A DNA stretch of 64,000 bases from 39-52-133 sp035531075 (lineage in GTDB: Bacteria; Pseudomonadota; Gammaproteobacteria; Burkholderiales; Gallionellaceae): the NCBI GenBank assembly GCA_035531075.1, contig DATKTO010000007.1:124001-188000 (forward strand), given 5' to 3'. A model generated the notes under the pieces. It had not been told where the DNA came from. It did no database searches and saw only the letters and a list, made by a program, of their open reading frames with translations. Numbering within the stretch: position 1 is the stretch's first letter; each line of letters begins with the position of its first letter. Positions 16,668 to 25,945 of this stretch are shown in pieces. Both the position numbers and the translations under genes were made by a program.

Positions 16668-18376
16668 AACGCTACGGTATTGAACGGCAGACTCTGCTTG
16701 TTACACTGATCCCCATTCTGGTGATGGCGATCTTGCTGGAGAGCTATTTCATTTTTACGCACTTTGCCGATCTGGACCGTGCATTGCTCGAGCGCTCGCA
16801 ATTGTTGTCACACCAACTGGCCTCATCAAGCGAGTATGCGGTATTTTCCGGCAACACAATATTGCTGCAGCAGAATGTGGATGCGGCCCGCTCCTACCGG
16901 GACGTTAAATCGATCGCGATTTTTGATGCGCAATCGAAACTGATATTGAGCTCGGACAAAGACGGAGTTCAGGCTCATGCAAATGATGCGACGTCATTGA
17001 TGCCGATTTACCAGGATAACGACGTCCTGCGCTTGCATGAGCCCATCATGGCGACGCAGATCAATCTGGACGGCCTGGTTTCGGCACCTTCCGTTGCCAA
17101 TCAGCTTGGCGCTGTGTTGATTGAAATCAGCAAGGAACGACTGAATAAACAAAAAACTGAATATCTGCTGTTCAGCTTGCTGTTTACCCTGATGGTTCTT
17201 GCAGTAGCGATGATACTGGCCTTGAGGACGGCACGCAGTATTACGTTGCCGATCGTGCAAATGCACCAGACCATCCGCCGCATAGCTGCGGGTGATCTGG
17301 CAACAGATACAGTGCCGCAGTGCAGTATTCACGAGCTGCATGAGCTGGCTACTGGCATCAGTGACATGTCGCAGCAATTATTGCGCGACAGGGACATGCT
17401 GGAGAGCCGCATTGTCGAAGCGACGGATGGTTTGCGAGTGAAGAAAGAGGAAGTCGAGCAGGCGCAGCTGGAGAAAGAGCGGCTTAATGAAAATCTTGCG
17501 GTCGCCCTGAGCGAACTGCAGGCCATCATGGAGGCCAACCCGGACATACTTTACGTGTTTAATACGCGCAGTGAACTCGTCCAGTGGAACTCGAGTTTTG
17601 CAAGGTTCTGCGGGCTGACACCCGGGCAAATGTTAAACCGGCATGTGAACGAATTTGTGTGCCAGGCTGATAGAGCCCTCGCTACAAAAGGTGTGGCGGA
17701 GGTCTTTGCAAAAGGATCGGCGACAGTAGAGATGCATTTTGTACGACATGATGGTGTGAATGTTCCCTATCTGTGCAACGGGGTGGTGCTGAAAAATATT
17801 GCAGGTGAGGTAATAGGATTTACAGGAACAGGCAGGGATGTCAGCGAACGCAAGATGGCCACCGAACATATACATCATATGGCGCATTACGATATCCTGA
17901 CCGACCTGCCAAACAGATCACTGCTGTCGGAACGGCTGCAGCATGCACTCATTACCAGCAAGCGTGAACGCACCCACCTGGCGCTGATGTTCCTCGATCT
18001 TGATATGTTCAAATATATTAATGACAAGCTTGGTCATGATATTGGCGACTTGCTGCTGAAGGAGGTGGCGAAGCGCATACAGGATTGCCTGCGTGAATCA
18101 GACACCGCAGCACGTATTGGCGGCGACGAGTTTGTGGTGTTGCTGCCGTCTGTTGAATCAACTACAGTTGCCATGCTGGTCGCCGAGAAGATTCGTCATG
18201 AACTGTGCCTGCCTTTTGAGATATCAGGGCATATCATCAATCTTTCTTCAAGCATCGGCGTTGCGGTCTACCCTGAGCACGGCAGCGAAGAAAAACTGCT
18301 GCTCAAAAATGCTGACACTGCGATGTACCTTGCCAAACGGAACGGGCGCAATACGGTGGTACTGTTTTCGCCATAA
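16664..18376 (+). CDS. membrane diguanylate cyclase (periplasmic sensor-HAMP-PAS-GGDEF)
   Basis: A 570-residue inner-membrane enzyme that makes c-di-GMP from two GTP. Order: TM1 (about 10-32), periplasmic sensor region (33-165), TM2 (168-190), HAMP (190-245), coiled coil (245-285), PAS (285-395, with NPDILYVFN and FTGTGRDVSERK) and GGDEF (410-567). The active site is intact (RIGGDEFVVLL), and the product-inhibition I-site RESD lies five residues before GGDEF. No EAL domain follows. The start overlaps the binding-protein gene by four bases (ATGA), implying tight co-production and a likely physical interaction in the periplasm. Confidence 0.9.
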   Translation: MKRYGIERQTLLVTLIPILVMAILLESYFIFTHFADLDRALLERSQLLSHQLASSSEYAVFSGNTILLQQNVDAARSYRDVKSIAIFDAQSKLILSSDKDGVQAHANDATSLMPIYQDNDVLRLHEPIMATQINLDGLVSAPSVANQLGAVLIEISKERLNKQKTEYLLFSLLFTLMVLAVAMILALRTARSITLPIVQMHQTIRRIAAGDLATDTVPQCSIHELHELATGISDMSQQLLRDRDMLESRIVEATDGLRVKKEEVEQAQLEKERLNENLAVALSELQAIMEANPDILYVFNTRSELVQWNSSFARFCGLTPGQMLNRHVNEFVCQADRALATKGVAEVFAKGSATVEMHFVRHDGVNVPYLCNGVVLKNIAGEVIGFTGTGRDVSERKMATEHIHHMAHYDILTDLPNRSLLSERLQHALITSKRERTHLALMFLDLDMFKYINDKLGHDIGDLLLKEVAKRIQDCLRESDTAARIGGDEFVVLLPSVESTTVAMLVAEKIRHELCLPFEISGHIINLSSSIGVAVYPEHGSEEKLLLKNADTAMYLAKRNGRNTVVLFSP

Positions 18377-18405
18377 CGGCGCTTGCGCAAGGCCCTGTCT
18401 GTCGC

Positions 18406-19329
18406 TCAAAGCCCGCTCAGAACCTTGATGTGTGCCAGTACGCTGCGCCCCAATGCGTGCAGGGCATATCCCCCTTCCAGTGTTGACACGATGCGGTTGC
18501 CGGCATGGCGCCCGGCGACATCTCTCAGCGTAGCGGTAATCCAGGAATAATCTTCCTCGCGCAAAGCCAGGCCGCCCATATCATCTTCGCGATGCGCATC
18601 GAACCCTGCCGAGATCAATAACAGCTGCGGCTGAAAGCGTTCCAGTGCCGGCAACCATTGCTCTGTCACGGCAGCTCTAAATTCTGTGCCGTTAGCACCA
18701 GCATGCAGCGGCACGTTGATGATGTGTTCATTGGCACTCTCCATACCGGCGTAGGGGTAATAAGGATGGCGGAAAGTAGAGCACAGCATCACGCGGGGAT
18801 CGCCATTAAAAATCTCATCGGTGCCGTTGCCGTGATGCACATCAAAATCGGCGATCGCCACGCGCTGCAAACCATGCTGCTCAAGCGCATGCGCGGCAGC
18901 CACCGCGATGTTATTGAAGATGCAAAATCCGGCAGCATTACTCCGCCCTGCATGGTGGCCGGGCGGGCGGATATTGCAGAAGGCATTTTCTGCCTGGCCC
19001 GACATCACCAGATCAACCGCTTTAACAGCAGCTCCCGCCGCATGCAGCGCAGCTTCCAGGCTATAGGGGTTCATTGCCGTGTCCGCATCCAGATAAACCA
19101 GGCCGTTGCGCGGCGATTGTTTGAATATGGATTCGATATAGTCGCTGGAGTGCACGCGCGCCAGTTGTTCCCTGGTAGCTGCTGGCGCTTCGTGCCGGTC
19201 AAGAAAAGGCAGCAGGCCGGAAGCGATTAGCTGATCCTCGATGGCATGAATGCGCGCAGGACACTCTGGGTGATCCGCTCCCATATCGTGCCTGAGCGAG
19301 GAGGGGTGGGTCAGGTAGGCGGTGGTCAT
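18406..19329 (-). CDS. histone-deacetylase family protein (class II-like)
   Basis: A 307-residue zinc-dependent deacetylase of the arginase/HDAC fold. Catalytic blocks are intact: HPECPARIHAI near residue 20, RPPGHHA (the tandem His), DFDVHHGNGT (zinc Asp and His), SAGFDAH (second zinc Asp) and LEGGY at the end. It acts on acetyl-lysine or acetyl-polyamines. The next gene upstream on the same strand is a Pat-type protein acetyltransferase, with only a 132-bp spacer carrying the 71-bp repeat. This strongly suggests a reversible protein-acetylation pair, although polyamine deacetylation is an alternative. Confidence 0.88.
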   Translation of the reverse strand: MTTAYLTHPSSLRHDMGADHPECPARIHAIEDQLIASGLLPFLDRHEAPAATREQLARVHSSDYIESIFKQSPRNGLVYLDADTAMNPYSLEAALHAAGAAVKAVDLVMSGQAENAFCNIRPPGHHAGRSNAAGFCIFNNIAVAAAHALEQHGLQRVAIADFDVHHGNGTDEIFNGDPRVMLCSTFRHPYYPYAGMESANEHIINVPLHAGANGTEFRAAVTEQWLPALERFQPQLLLISAGFDAHREDDMGGLALREEDYSWITATLRDVAGRHAGNRIVSTLEGGYALHALGRSVLAHIKVLSGL

Positions 19330-19378
19330 ATGCGCTGGGTCTTTCTGCTTTTAAGCCAAGCCGGAACTATAAAAAAAG

Positions 19379-19449
19379 CGTAGGGTGGGTAAAGGCCGAA
19401 GGCTGTGCCCACCAATCCGCGTGGGCAGATGAAGCTTGCCCACCCTACG
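19379..19449. repeat. 71-bp dispersed inverted repeat, copy B
   Basis: The inverse-orientation copy of the element at 6770-6840, differing at only a few bases, with the same ends CGTAGGGTGGG and CCCACCCTACG. The identity continues a few bases past the end (CCAGCT). It lies in the spacer between the deacetylase and acetyltransferase genes, so it may fold in their transcript. Confidence 0.85.
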
Positions 19450-19461
19450 CCAGCTAATCTC

Positions 19462-22140
19462 TTACAGTATCTTGTCTACACGCTTGATGCTGGCATCTTC
19501 CGCGCTGTCTTTAATGCTGAAGCCAAGCCTGTCCATCAGTTTCAACATGGGGGTATTATTTTTCAGCACTTCGCCGATCATGATTTTAAGCCCCTTGCCG
19601 CGTGCGGCGTCCATCAGTGCAATCATCAGTTTCTGGCCCAGCCCTTTGCCCTGCATGGCGTCGGCGATCACCAGTGCGAATTCGCAGCTTTCACCATCCG
19701 GATTAATCGCAAAGCGGGCAACCCCCAGTTCGATTTCCTTGTCGTGCTCGGACGTCACCGCGATCAGCGCCATCTCGCGACTATAATCAATTTGCGTAAA
19801 GCGTACCAGCATGGTCTGGCTGAGCTCCTGCACGCTGAACATAAAGCGGAAATAGCGCGACTCATCCGACAAGCCGCGCACGAATGCCTGTTCAATTTCC
19901 GCGTCCTCCGGGCGTATGGGGCGTATCGTAATATTGCTGCCGTCGGCCAGTTGCCAGTGGCTGATCAAATGAGTCGGGTAAGGATAGATCGCCATATGCG
20001 CGTAGCGGTCAGAACTGGGCGGGCGCAAGGCAATCACCACGCGCGCATCGGCTGCCAGCGCGCCGTGTTCGTCGATAATCAGGGGATTGATATCCATTTC
20101 CAGCAGCGCGGGCAGTTCGCATACCATTTCCGACACGCGCAACAACACACTTTCCAGCGCGGCAATATCGACAGGCGGCATGTGGCGGAAAGCGCCGAGC
20201 ATGGTGGAGGCACGGGTGCCCTGGATCAAGTCCTTCACGAGAAATGTATTGAGCGGGGGCAGAACCACCGCGCGGTCGCCCATCACTTCGACCATGGTGC
20301 CACCCGAGCCAAAAGTGATCACCGGGCCGAATACTGCATCACTGCTCACACCCACCATCAGTTCACGCCCGTTCGGTTTTACCACCATGGGCTCGATCGA
20401 CACGCCATCCATCTGCGCATCCGGCCGGTTGTGCCTGACGTTTTCGATAATCAATTGATATGCCGCGCTCACAGCCTGGGCGTTGGCCAGGTTAAGCAGC
20501 ACGCCGCCCGCATCGGTCTTGTGCGTGATGTCGCGAGAATTGATTTTCATCGCAACCGGGAAACCCAGTTGCTGTGCGATGAGCAGCGCCTCGTTGGGCG
20601 AATGGGCGAGCATGGTTTGCGCCACCGGGATATGGAAAGCTGCGAGCAGGGCTTTCGATTCCATTTCGCTCAGCACCTTGCGCCTGTCCTGCAGTGCGCC
20701 ATCGATAATGAGGCGCGCAGCTTCCACATCCGGCTCCACATGGTGCGACAACGGGCCCGGCATCTGCATCAGCAGCTTCTGGTTGCGGTAGTAAGAAGCC
20801 AGATATGAGAACACTTCCACCGCCGGTTCCGGCGTGCGGAAGTTGGGTTTCCGCGCATGATTAAACGCGATGCGCGACTCGGCCACCTGCGACTCGCCCA
20901 TCCAGCAGGTCAGCAGCGGTTTGCTGTTATGCGCGGAGAGTTCCATCACCGCAGTGGCGACTTCCAGCGGTTTGGTCATGGCCTGCGGCGTGAGTATGGC
21001 CAGCACACCGTCCACTCCGGGATCTTCGAGGCATGCGCGCACCGCGCTCTGGTAGCGGTCGGCCTGCGCGTCACCGATCACGTCCACCGGATTGCCATGC
21101 GACCAGTTGGGCGGTAACACCTGATTTAACTGTTTCATGGTGGCATCAGACAGGACGGCCATGTCCAGGCCAAGATCAATCGCGTGATCGGTGGCCATCA
21201 CGCCCGGCCCACCGCCATTGGTGACGATCGCCAGGCGCTTGCCGCTGGGGTGAAAGCCGCAGGACAGCGCCTTGGCGGCCGAGAACAGTTGCGTGATGGT
21301 CTGCACCCGCACCACGCCGGCACGACTGACTGCGGCATCGAATGCATCGTCTGACCCCACCAGCGAGGCGGTATGCGACAGCGCCGCTCTGGATCCCGCT
21401 TCATGGCGTCCCACCTTGACCAGAATCACCGGCTTGATGCGTGCGGCAGCGCGCAACGAGCTCATGAAGCTGCGCGCGTTGCGTATGCCCTCTATGTAAA
21501 GCAGTATATTCTGTGTCTGCTGGTCGAAGATCAAATAGTCGAGAATCTCGCCGAAGTCCACATCGGCGGAAGAGCCCATCGAAACCACGCTGGAAAATCC
21601 CACATCGTTGGTCTGCGCCCAGTCCAGAATGGCGGTGCACAGTGCGCCGGATTGCGACACAAAGGCGAGGTTGCCCATGTTGGCACTGCCCTTGTTAAAA
21701 GTGGCATTCAGGCCTATGCCGGGGCGCATGATACCGAGGCAGTTGGGCCCCAGCAGGCGTATGCCATAGCGGCGTGCGTTTTCCAGTACGGCCCGTTCAA
21801 GCGCCTGACCGGCAGCACCTGTTTCTGCAAAGCCCGCGCTAATTATGACGGCAGCCTTGACCCCATGCTTGCCGCAATCTTCAATGATGTCAGGCACGGT
21901 CTGCGCCGGGGTGGCGATAACCGCCAGTTCCACCGTCTCGCTGATTTGAAACAGCGAGGCGTAAGTTTTATAGCCCTGCACCATTTCATGCTTGGGATTG
22001 ATGGCATACAGCGAGCCTTGAAAACCGCTTTGCAGCATGTTGTGAAATACAATCTGCCCGACAGAGTCAGCGCGCTCGCTGGCGCCAAATACGGCGATGG
22101 TTTGCGGGGCGAAGAGCGGCTTGAGATAGTGCTGGCCCAT
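19462..22140 (-). CDS. pat: protein lysine acetyltransferase, acyl-CoA synthetase-like plus GNAT (Pat/PatZ)
   Basis: An 892-residue two-part enzyme. Residues 1-700 form the NDP-forming acyl-CoA synthetase unit: CoA-binding domain (TIAVFGASERADSVG), ligase domain (ALSHTASLVGSDDAFDAA) and ATP-grasp (FPVAMKINSRDITHKTDAGGV). Residues 735-892 form a GNAT acetyltransferase (MQGKGLGQKLMIALMDAARGKG is the acetyl-CoA loop). Size and order match PatZ/YfiQ, which acetylates and silences acetyl-CoA synthetase and other proteins; in enteric members the synthetase part is only regulatory. The HDAC-like gene lies downstream on the same strand. Start ATG 22140 gives the normal N-terminus. Confidence 0.9.
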   Translation of the reverse strand: MGQHYLKPLFAPQTIAVFGASERADSVGQIVFHNMLQSGFQGSLYAINPKHEMVQGYKTYASLFQISETVELAVIATPAQTVPDIIEDCGKHGVKAAVIISAGFAETGAAGQALERAVLENARRYGIRLLGPNCLGIMRPGIGLNATFNKGSANMGNLAFVSQSGALCTAILDWAQTNDVGFSSVVSMGSSADVDFGEILDYLIFDQQTQNILLYIEGIRNARSFMSSLRAAARIKPVILVKVGRHEAGSRAALSHTASLVGSDDAFDAAVSRAGVVRVQTITQLFSAAKALSCGFHPSGKRLAIVTNGGGPGVMATDHAIDLGLDMAVLSDATMKQLNQVLPPNWSHGNPVDVIGDAQADRYQSAVRACLEDPGVDGVLAILTPQAMTKPLEVATAVMELSAHNSKPLLTCWMGESQVAESRIAFNHARKPNFRTPEPAVEVFSYLASYYRNQKLLMQMPGPLSHHVEPDVEAARLIIDGALQDRRKVLSEMESKALLAAFHIPVAQTMLAHSPNEALLIAQQLGFPVAMKINSRDITHKTDAGGVLLNLANAQAVSAAYQLIIENVRHNRPDAQMDGVSIEPMVVKPNGRELMVGVSSDAVFGPVITFGSGGTMVEVMGDRAVVLPPLNTFLVKDLIQGTRASTMLGAFRHMPPVDIAALESVLLRVSEMVCELPALLEMDINPLIIDEHGALAADARVVIALRPPSSDRYAHMAIYPYPTHLISHWQLADGSNITIRPIRPEDAEIEQAFVRGLSDESRYFRFMFSVQELSQTMLVRFTQIDYSREMALIAVTSEHDKEIELGVARFAINPDGESCEFALVIADAMQGKGLGQKLMIALMDAARGKGLKIMIGEVLKNNTPMLKLMDRLGFSIKDSAEDASIKRVDKIL

Positions 22141-22244
22141 GATTTTGAGACCACGATAATGAAAGGGGAAGAGTAAAGCCTGCGCGTATTATCTGCGAAT
22201 ATTGTTCCTTGCTCCATTTAATCAAGCCATGCCATCAGCGCAAG

Positions 22245-23966
22245 CTAATTCTTGAAATGGTATGCATTCGCCGGATACAGTTGCCAATGCCCGTTTCCAC
22301 TGAGTTCCAGTACCTGACGGTGATACTTGAGTACGCTGGGGCGATGGCTGATGCTGACCAGTGTAGACGAAGTTTCTGCCAGCAGCCGGTAAAGGCTGTC
22401 CTCGTTTTCAAGATCCAGCGCACTGGTGGCTTCATCGAGCATGGCATAACTGGGCTGGGAAAGCAGCACCCTGGCAACGGCCAGCCGCTGTTGTTCTCCC
22501 ACGGACAATACCTTGGCCCAGTCCTTGGTCGCATTCAGGCCGCCCAGCCTGTCGGCCAGCTGCGGCAGCCTGACCCGCTCCAGCAATTGGAAAAGTTCAT
22601 CGTCCGAAATTTTTCTGTCGGGGTGGGGATAGAGTAACTGGGTGCGCAGAGTGCCCGGTATCATGTAAGGATGCTGCGGCAGGAACATCATATGTTCTTC
22701 TCCGGGCCGCACGATAAAGCCGCTGCCGCTGTCCCATAACCCCGCGATTGCGCGCAGCAGCGAACTCTTGCCCTCACCGCTGGGCCCTACAATTAGCAGG
22801 CTCTCGCCCGGGTTGACCGCAAGCGTAAGGTTGCTGATCAGGGTTCTTTCGTGGCCGGGTGTTTGCAGGGTGACATTTTCCAGCGCCAAACGCGAGTTCT
22901 CTGCCGCATGAATGATAGTTTCAACCTTGCGATGCCCTTTGGGTTCTGCGGATGTGGCGCTCAATGCTTTGGAAAAAGTATCCAGGCGCTCAATCCCTGC
23001 AACAAACCTGCTCAGGCTTTCAAAATTGTCCACGATCACGGTCATTGCGCTCAACACTGCGGCAAACGCTCCGGCGGCCTGAATTGCGCGTCCAACCTCA
23101 AGCTCGCCTGAAAGCACTCTTGAGGCGATGATTGCACTGGGCAGGATGATGGTCAGAAAGCTGTAGGCATATTGAAAAAGGTTGAGATTGAGCTGCCATT
23201 TAATCAGCTTGAGGTAGTTGACAAACGCATCATGGAAGCGCTGTTTTACATGGTTTGATTCCTGAGTTTCACCGCGGTACAGGGCGATCGCTTCTATATT
23301 TTCGCGGACGCGAACCAGGCTGAAACGAAAATCAGCCTCGCGTTTCAATTGATTAAAGTTGAGTCCGATTAGAACTTTGCCGAAGAAAAACAGCGTAATT
23401 ATCGTGCCTGCGAAGGCGTATGCAATGAGGAAAAAAACCAGCTCCTTCGAGATGTACCACAGCACGCTGCTGAAGGCGATGAGCTGAATCAGCTCGCCCA
23501 GCATGATCAGCAAAAAATACAGGGAGCGTTGCGTGTAGGTGTTGATATCCTCGGCAATCCGCTGGTCAGGGTTGTCTATGTCGGCATAGGCCGTGAGTCT
23601 GTAATAAGCCCGCTTGCTGAAATATCGGTCGAGGTAATGGTGGGTTATCCATTGCCGCCAGTATAGAGCCAGCTTGTCGCGCACATAGTAGTAGTAGGCG
23701 TAGATCGGTACGGTCAGAACCAGAATAATGAAGCTGGCCCGGATGGAGCGCCAGAACCGCTCGGCATCCCTGGCGGCCAATGCCGAAGTAAACTCCCCCG
23801 TCTGCTCGTTGAGCAGCACATTAAATTCAGTCTGCCCCAGCAGCAGCAATATCAGAAGCGCGAGCAATCCCCTGGCTCTCCATTTTTCGTCGGAGAACCA
23901 GTAAGGTTTGGCGATCCCCTTGAATTGTTGCCACAGTTTGCGGTTATATTCAGCCATGAATTGCAT
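22245..23966 (-). CDS. ABC transporter, fused permease/ATPase of SbmA/BacA-YddA type
   Basis: A 573-residue half-transporter with the ABC_membrane_2 fold: about six membrane segments in residues 30-330, with YWRQWITHHYLDRYF and NPDQRIAEDI, a conserved pattern of this family, then a nucleotide-binding domain (370-573) with Walker A GPSGEGKSS, signature LSVGEQQRLAVARVLL and Walker B YAMLDEATSALD. Relatives (YddA, Rv1819c, ABCD group) move cobalamin, peptides or acyl-CoA; the substrate here is unknown. Start 23966 or 23957, neither with a clear ribosome site. Its promoter region is shared with the divergent TetR gene and the palindrome at 24090. Confidence 0.85.
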   Translation of the reverse strand: MQFMAEYNRKLWQQFKGIAKPYWFSDEKWRARGLLALLILLLLGQTEFNVLLNEQTGEFTSALAARDAERFWRSIRASFIILVLTVPIYAYYYYVRDKLALYWRQWITHHYLDRYFSKRAYYRLTAYADIDNPDQRIAEDINTYTQRSLYFLLIMLGELIQLIAFSSVLWYISKELVFFLIAYAFAGTIITLFFFGKVLIGLNFNQLKREADFRFSLVRVRENIEAIALYRGETQESNHVKQRFHDAFVNYLKLIKWQLNLNLFQYAYSFLTIILPSAIIASRVLSGELEVGRAIQAAGAFAAVLSAMTVIVDNFESLSRFVAGIERLDTFSKALSATSAEPKGHRKVETIIHAAENSRLALENVTLQTPGHERTLISNLTLAVNPGESLLIVGPSGEGKSSLLRAIAGLWDSGSGFIVRPGEEHMMFLPQHPYMIPGTLRTQLLYPHPDRKISDDELFQLLERVRLPQLADRLGGLNATKDWAKVLSVGEQQRLAVARVLLSQPSYAMLDEATSALDLENEDSLYRLLAETSSTLVSISHRPSVLKYHRQVLELSGNGHWQLYPANAYHFKN

Positions 23967-24089
23967 ATGGGGTTGATGCGGGTGTTTTCATCTGCGGCCG
24001 CTCTTGCGGATTCCAATTGAGTGAAATGACATGTAAGCGACTGATTGAGTATTGCATGATAGCGACGTTCAAAATGCCTGCGCAACAGA

Positions 24090-24109
24090 ATTAAGTCAAT
24101 TGACTTAAT
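24090..24109. promoter_or_regulatory. 20-bp perfect palindrome, TetR-type operator
   Basis: ATTAAGTCAATTGACTTAAT is its own reverse complement. It lies 50 bp before the TetR start and overlaps the -35 box of that gene's promoter, the normal place for autorepression. It may also control the divergent ABC gene. Confidence 0.75.
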
Positions 24110-24128
24110 CAAGCGACTGAATTATATT
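24100..24128 (+). promoter_or_regulatory. sigma-70 promoter of the TetR gene
   Basis: TTGACT (24100-24105), a 17-bp spacer, and TATATT (24123-24128). The -35 hexamer is within the 20-bp palindrome, so repressor binding would exclude RNA polymerase. Confidence 0.7.
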
Positions 24129-24159
24129 TAAATAGATTTATTTGACTCGGAGGCGAAGC

Positions 24160-24876
24160 ATGGGCGCTGCAAAAGAAACACGCTGTCTGTTGCTGAAAAC
24201 AGCACAGCGTTTGCTGAGCCATCCGCCGGGCGCCCAGGAAGAAACGCGCTGGCGTTTGCTGCAGGCGGCGACCGAAGTGTTCTCCGAGGTTGGATACCAC
24301 GCCGCGACCACGCGCGAGATATGCCGCCGTGCCGAGGTTAACCTGGCATCCATCCACTATTATTACGGCGACAAGGCGGAGCTTTACCGCGAGGTGTTTC
24401 GTCTGCCGTTTTTGAACGAATGCAATGTGTTCGCCACGCTAGACATCAGCCAGGTCTCGCCGGAGAAGGCGCTGCATGCCTTTTACCAGTGGTTCTTTCC
24501 GCCCGTTGCCGAAGAAGATCCCATGCTGCAATTGTTCATGCGCCTGCATGCGCGCGAGGAAGCCGAGCCCAGCGGTGTGCTGGGTGATGCCATGGTGCAG
24601 GCGTTTCGCCCCAATCACGAGAAGATGCAGGCATTGTTATGCCGTGAGTTCGGCCTGAAAAAACCGGATGCGGAAGTGGACAGATTAACTTTTGCGGTGC
24701 TGGGTTTGGCGACATTCTACTTCCATAACCGCACTGCGCTTGATTACTTTGCCGCACATTTGATTGATGGACAAAAATCCAGAGAGACGATGGTGGAAAG
24801 ACTGGTGGGATACGCCGGGGCAATGATAGACGCCGAACGCAAGCGCCGTGCCGCAGCGGCGCGCGTGAAAAAATGA
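24160..24876 (+). CDS. TetR-family regulator with CerR-type C-terminal domain
   Basis: A 238-residue repressor. The HTH is FSEVGYHAATTREICRRAEVNLASIHYYYGDKAELYREVF (residues about 35-75). The C-terminal domain, with VFATLDISQVSPEKALHAFYQWF and a late LVGYAGAMI helix, is of the CerR/DUF1956 type common in regulators of RND pumps. The frame is open from a TTG at 24142, but ATG 24160 has a GGAGG ribosome site at the right distance. It likely binds the palindrome at 24090. The RND operon starts 123 bp downstream on the same strand and is its probable target. Confidence 0.88.
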   Translation: MGAAKETRCLLLKTAQRLLSHPPGAQEETRWRLLQAATEVFSEVGYHAATTREICRRAEVNLASIHYYYGDKAELYREVFRLPFLNECNVFATLDISQVSPEKALHAFYQWFFPPVAEEDPMLQLFMRLHAREEAEPSGVLGDAMVQAFRPNHEKMQALLCREFGLKKPDAEVDRLTFAVLGLATFYFHNRTALDYFAAHLIDGQKSRETMVERLVGYAGAMIDAERKRRAAAARVKK

Positions 24877-24999
24877 GGCCGAGTGTAGTATCGTAACATG
24901 TTGTTTATATTTAATTATCTGTAACATTGTCGTCGATGTAGTCGCCATTTTCGGGATCACGAATCAGGCGCCCCGGAACGCTTTCAAAGGAATAAAACA

Positions 25000-25944
25000 A
25001 TGAGCATGAACATCATCAAACACCACCCGCTGCTTTTCAAAATCGCCGTATCAGGTTTGCTTGTGGCCGGCGGCGCGATATGGCTTTTCGGCAGCAGCAA
25101 GGGGGTGCATGCCGCAGCAGCCCCCGGCGTTGCAGTGAGCCGCCCCGCGCTGACGGTGCGCACCACGATGTTGCGTGAAGAGAAATGGGCGCGGATTCTG
25201 CAGGCCAACGGCAGCATCCTGCCGTGGCAGGAAGCTGTTATCAGCGCACAAATACAGGGGCTGCGCATCTCGGAAGTAAAGGTAAGCATCGGCGATCATG
25301 TGAAGCGCGGCGATGTTCTGGTGACGCTGGATAATTTCCCCCGCGCCACTGATGATGCCTCCGAGCGACTCGCCCAGGGCCGCATCGTTGCGCCGGATGA
25401 CGGCGTCATTTCGGCGGCCAATGCCAACGTTGGTTCGATGCTGCAGCCGGGGGCAGAACTGTTCCGGCTGATCCGCCAGAACCGTCTGGAATGGCGCGCC
25501 GAGCTGACGGCAGAGGAATTGATGCTGATCCGCAAAGGCATGCCTGTGGAAGTAAGCGTAGGAGAGGGGCGCGTCATCAAAGGCGCGGTGCGGGCGATTT
25601 CGCCTTCGGTGAATGCGCAGACGCGCTATGGCTATGCGCTGGTCACCTTGCCGGATAGCCGCGGGATTATTGCAGGCGCTTATGCGCGCGGCACTTTCGA
25701 TATCAGCGGCGGCAGCAAGAGCTTGCAGTCGTTGCCGCAATCTGCCGTGATGCAGCGCGGCAGCACGACATATGTGCTGGTGGTGGAAGCAGATAACCAT
25801 GTGCATGAGCGCACCGTCACGGTGGGGCAGCGCAGCGGCGATCGCGTGCAGATCAAGCAGGGGCTGAAAGCGAACGAGCCGGTGGTTGAAAGCGGCGGTG
25901 CTTTCCTCACCGAAGGCGATATCGTGCGCGTGGTGAAGGGTTAA
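25000..25944 (+). CDS. RND efflux periplasmic adaptor (MFP), hairpin-less
   Basis: A 314-residue membrane-fusion protein with an N-terminal anchor (residues 15-35). The two lipoyl half-motifs are visible (SAQIQGLRISEVKVSIGDHVKRGDVLVTLD and GRIVAPDDGVISAANANVGSML), followed by the beta-barrel and membrane-proximal domains. Between the halves there are only about 15 residues (NFPRATDDASERLAQ), where adaptors normally have 60 or more forming the alpha-helical hairpin that meets TolC. The frame is clean, so this is a natural short form or an in-frame deletion. Its stop is followed after one base by the RND pump gene; no TolC gene adjoins. Confidence 0.88.
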   Translation: MSMNIIKHHPLLFKIAVSGLLVAGGAIWLFGSSKGVHAAAAPGVAVSRPALTVRTTMLREEKWARILQANGSILPWQEAVISAQIQGLRISEVKVSIGDHVKRGDVLVTLDNFPRATDDASERLAQGRIVAPDDGVISAANANVGSMLQPGAELFRLIRQNRLEWRAELTAEELMLIRKGMPVEVSVGEGRVIKGAVRAISPSVNAQTRYGYALVTLPDSRGIIAGAYARGTFDISGGSKSLQSLPQSAVMQRGSTTYVLVVEADNHVHERTVTVGQRSGDRVQIKQGLKANEPVVESGGAFLTEGDIVRVVKG

Positions 25945-25945
25945 T

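Noticed and set aside
19405..20808. 467-codon plus-strand ORF
   Set aside because: Antisense shadow of the pat gene; His/Arg/Gln-rich, no motif or ribosome site, while the minus strand encodes a clear acetyltransferase.
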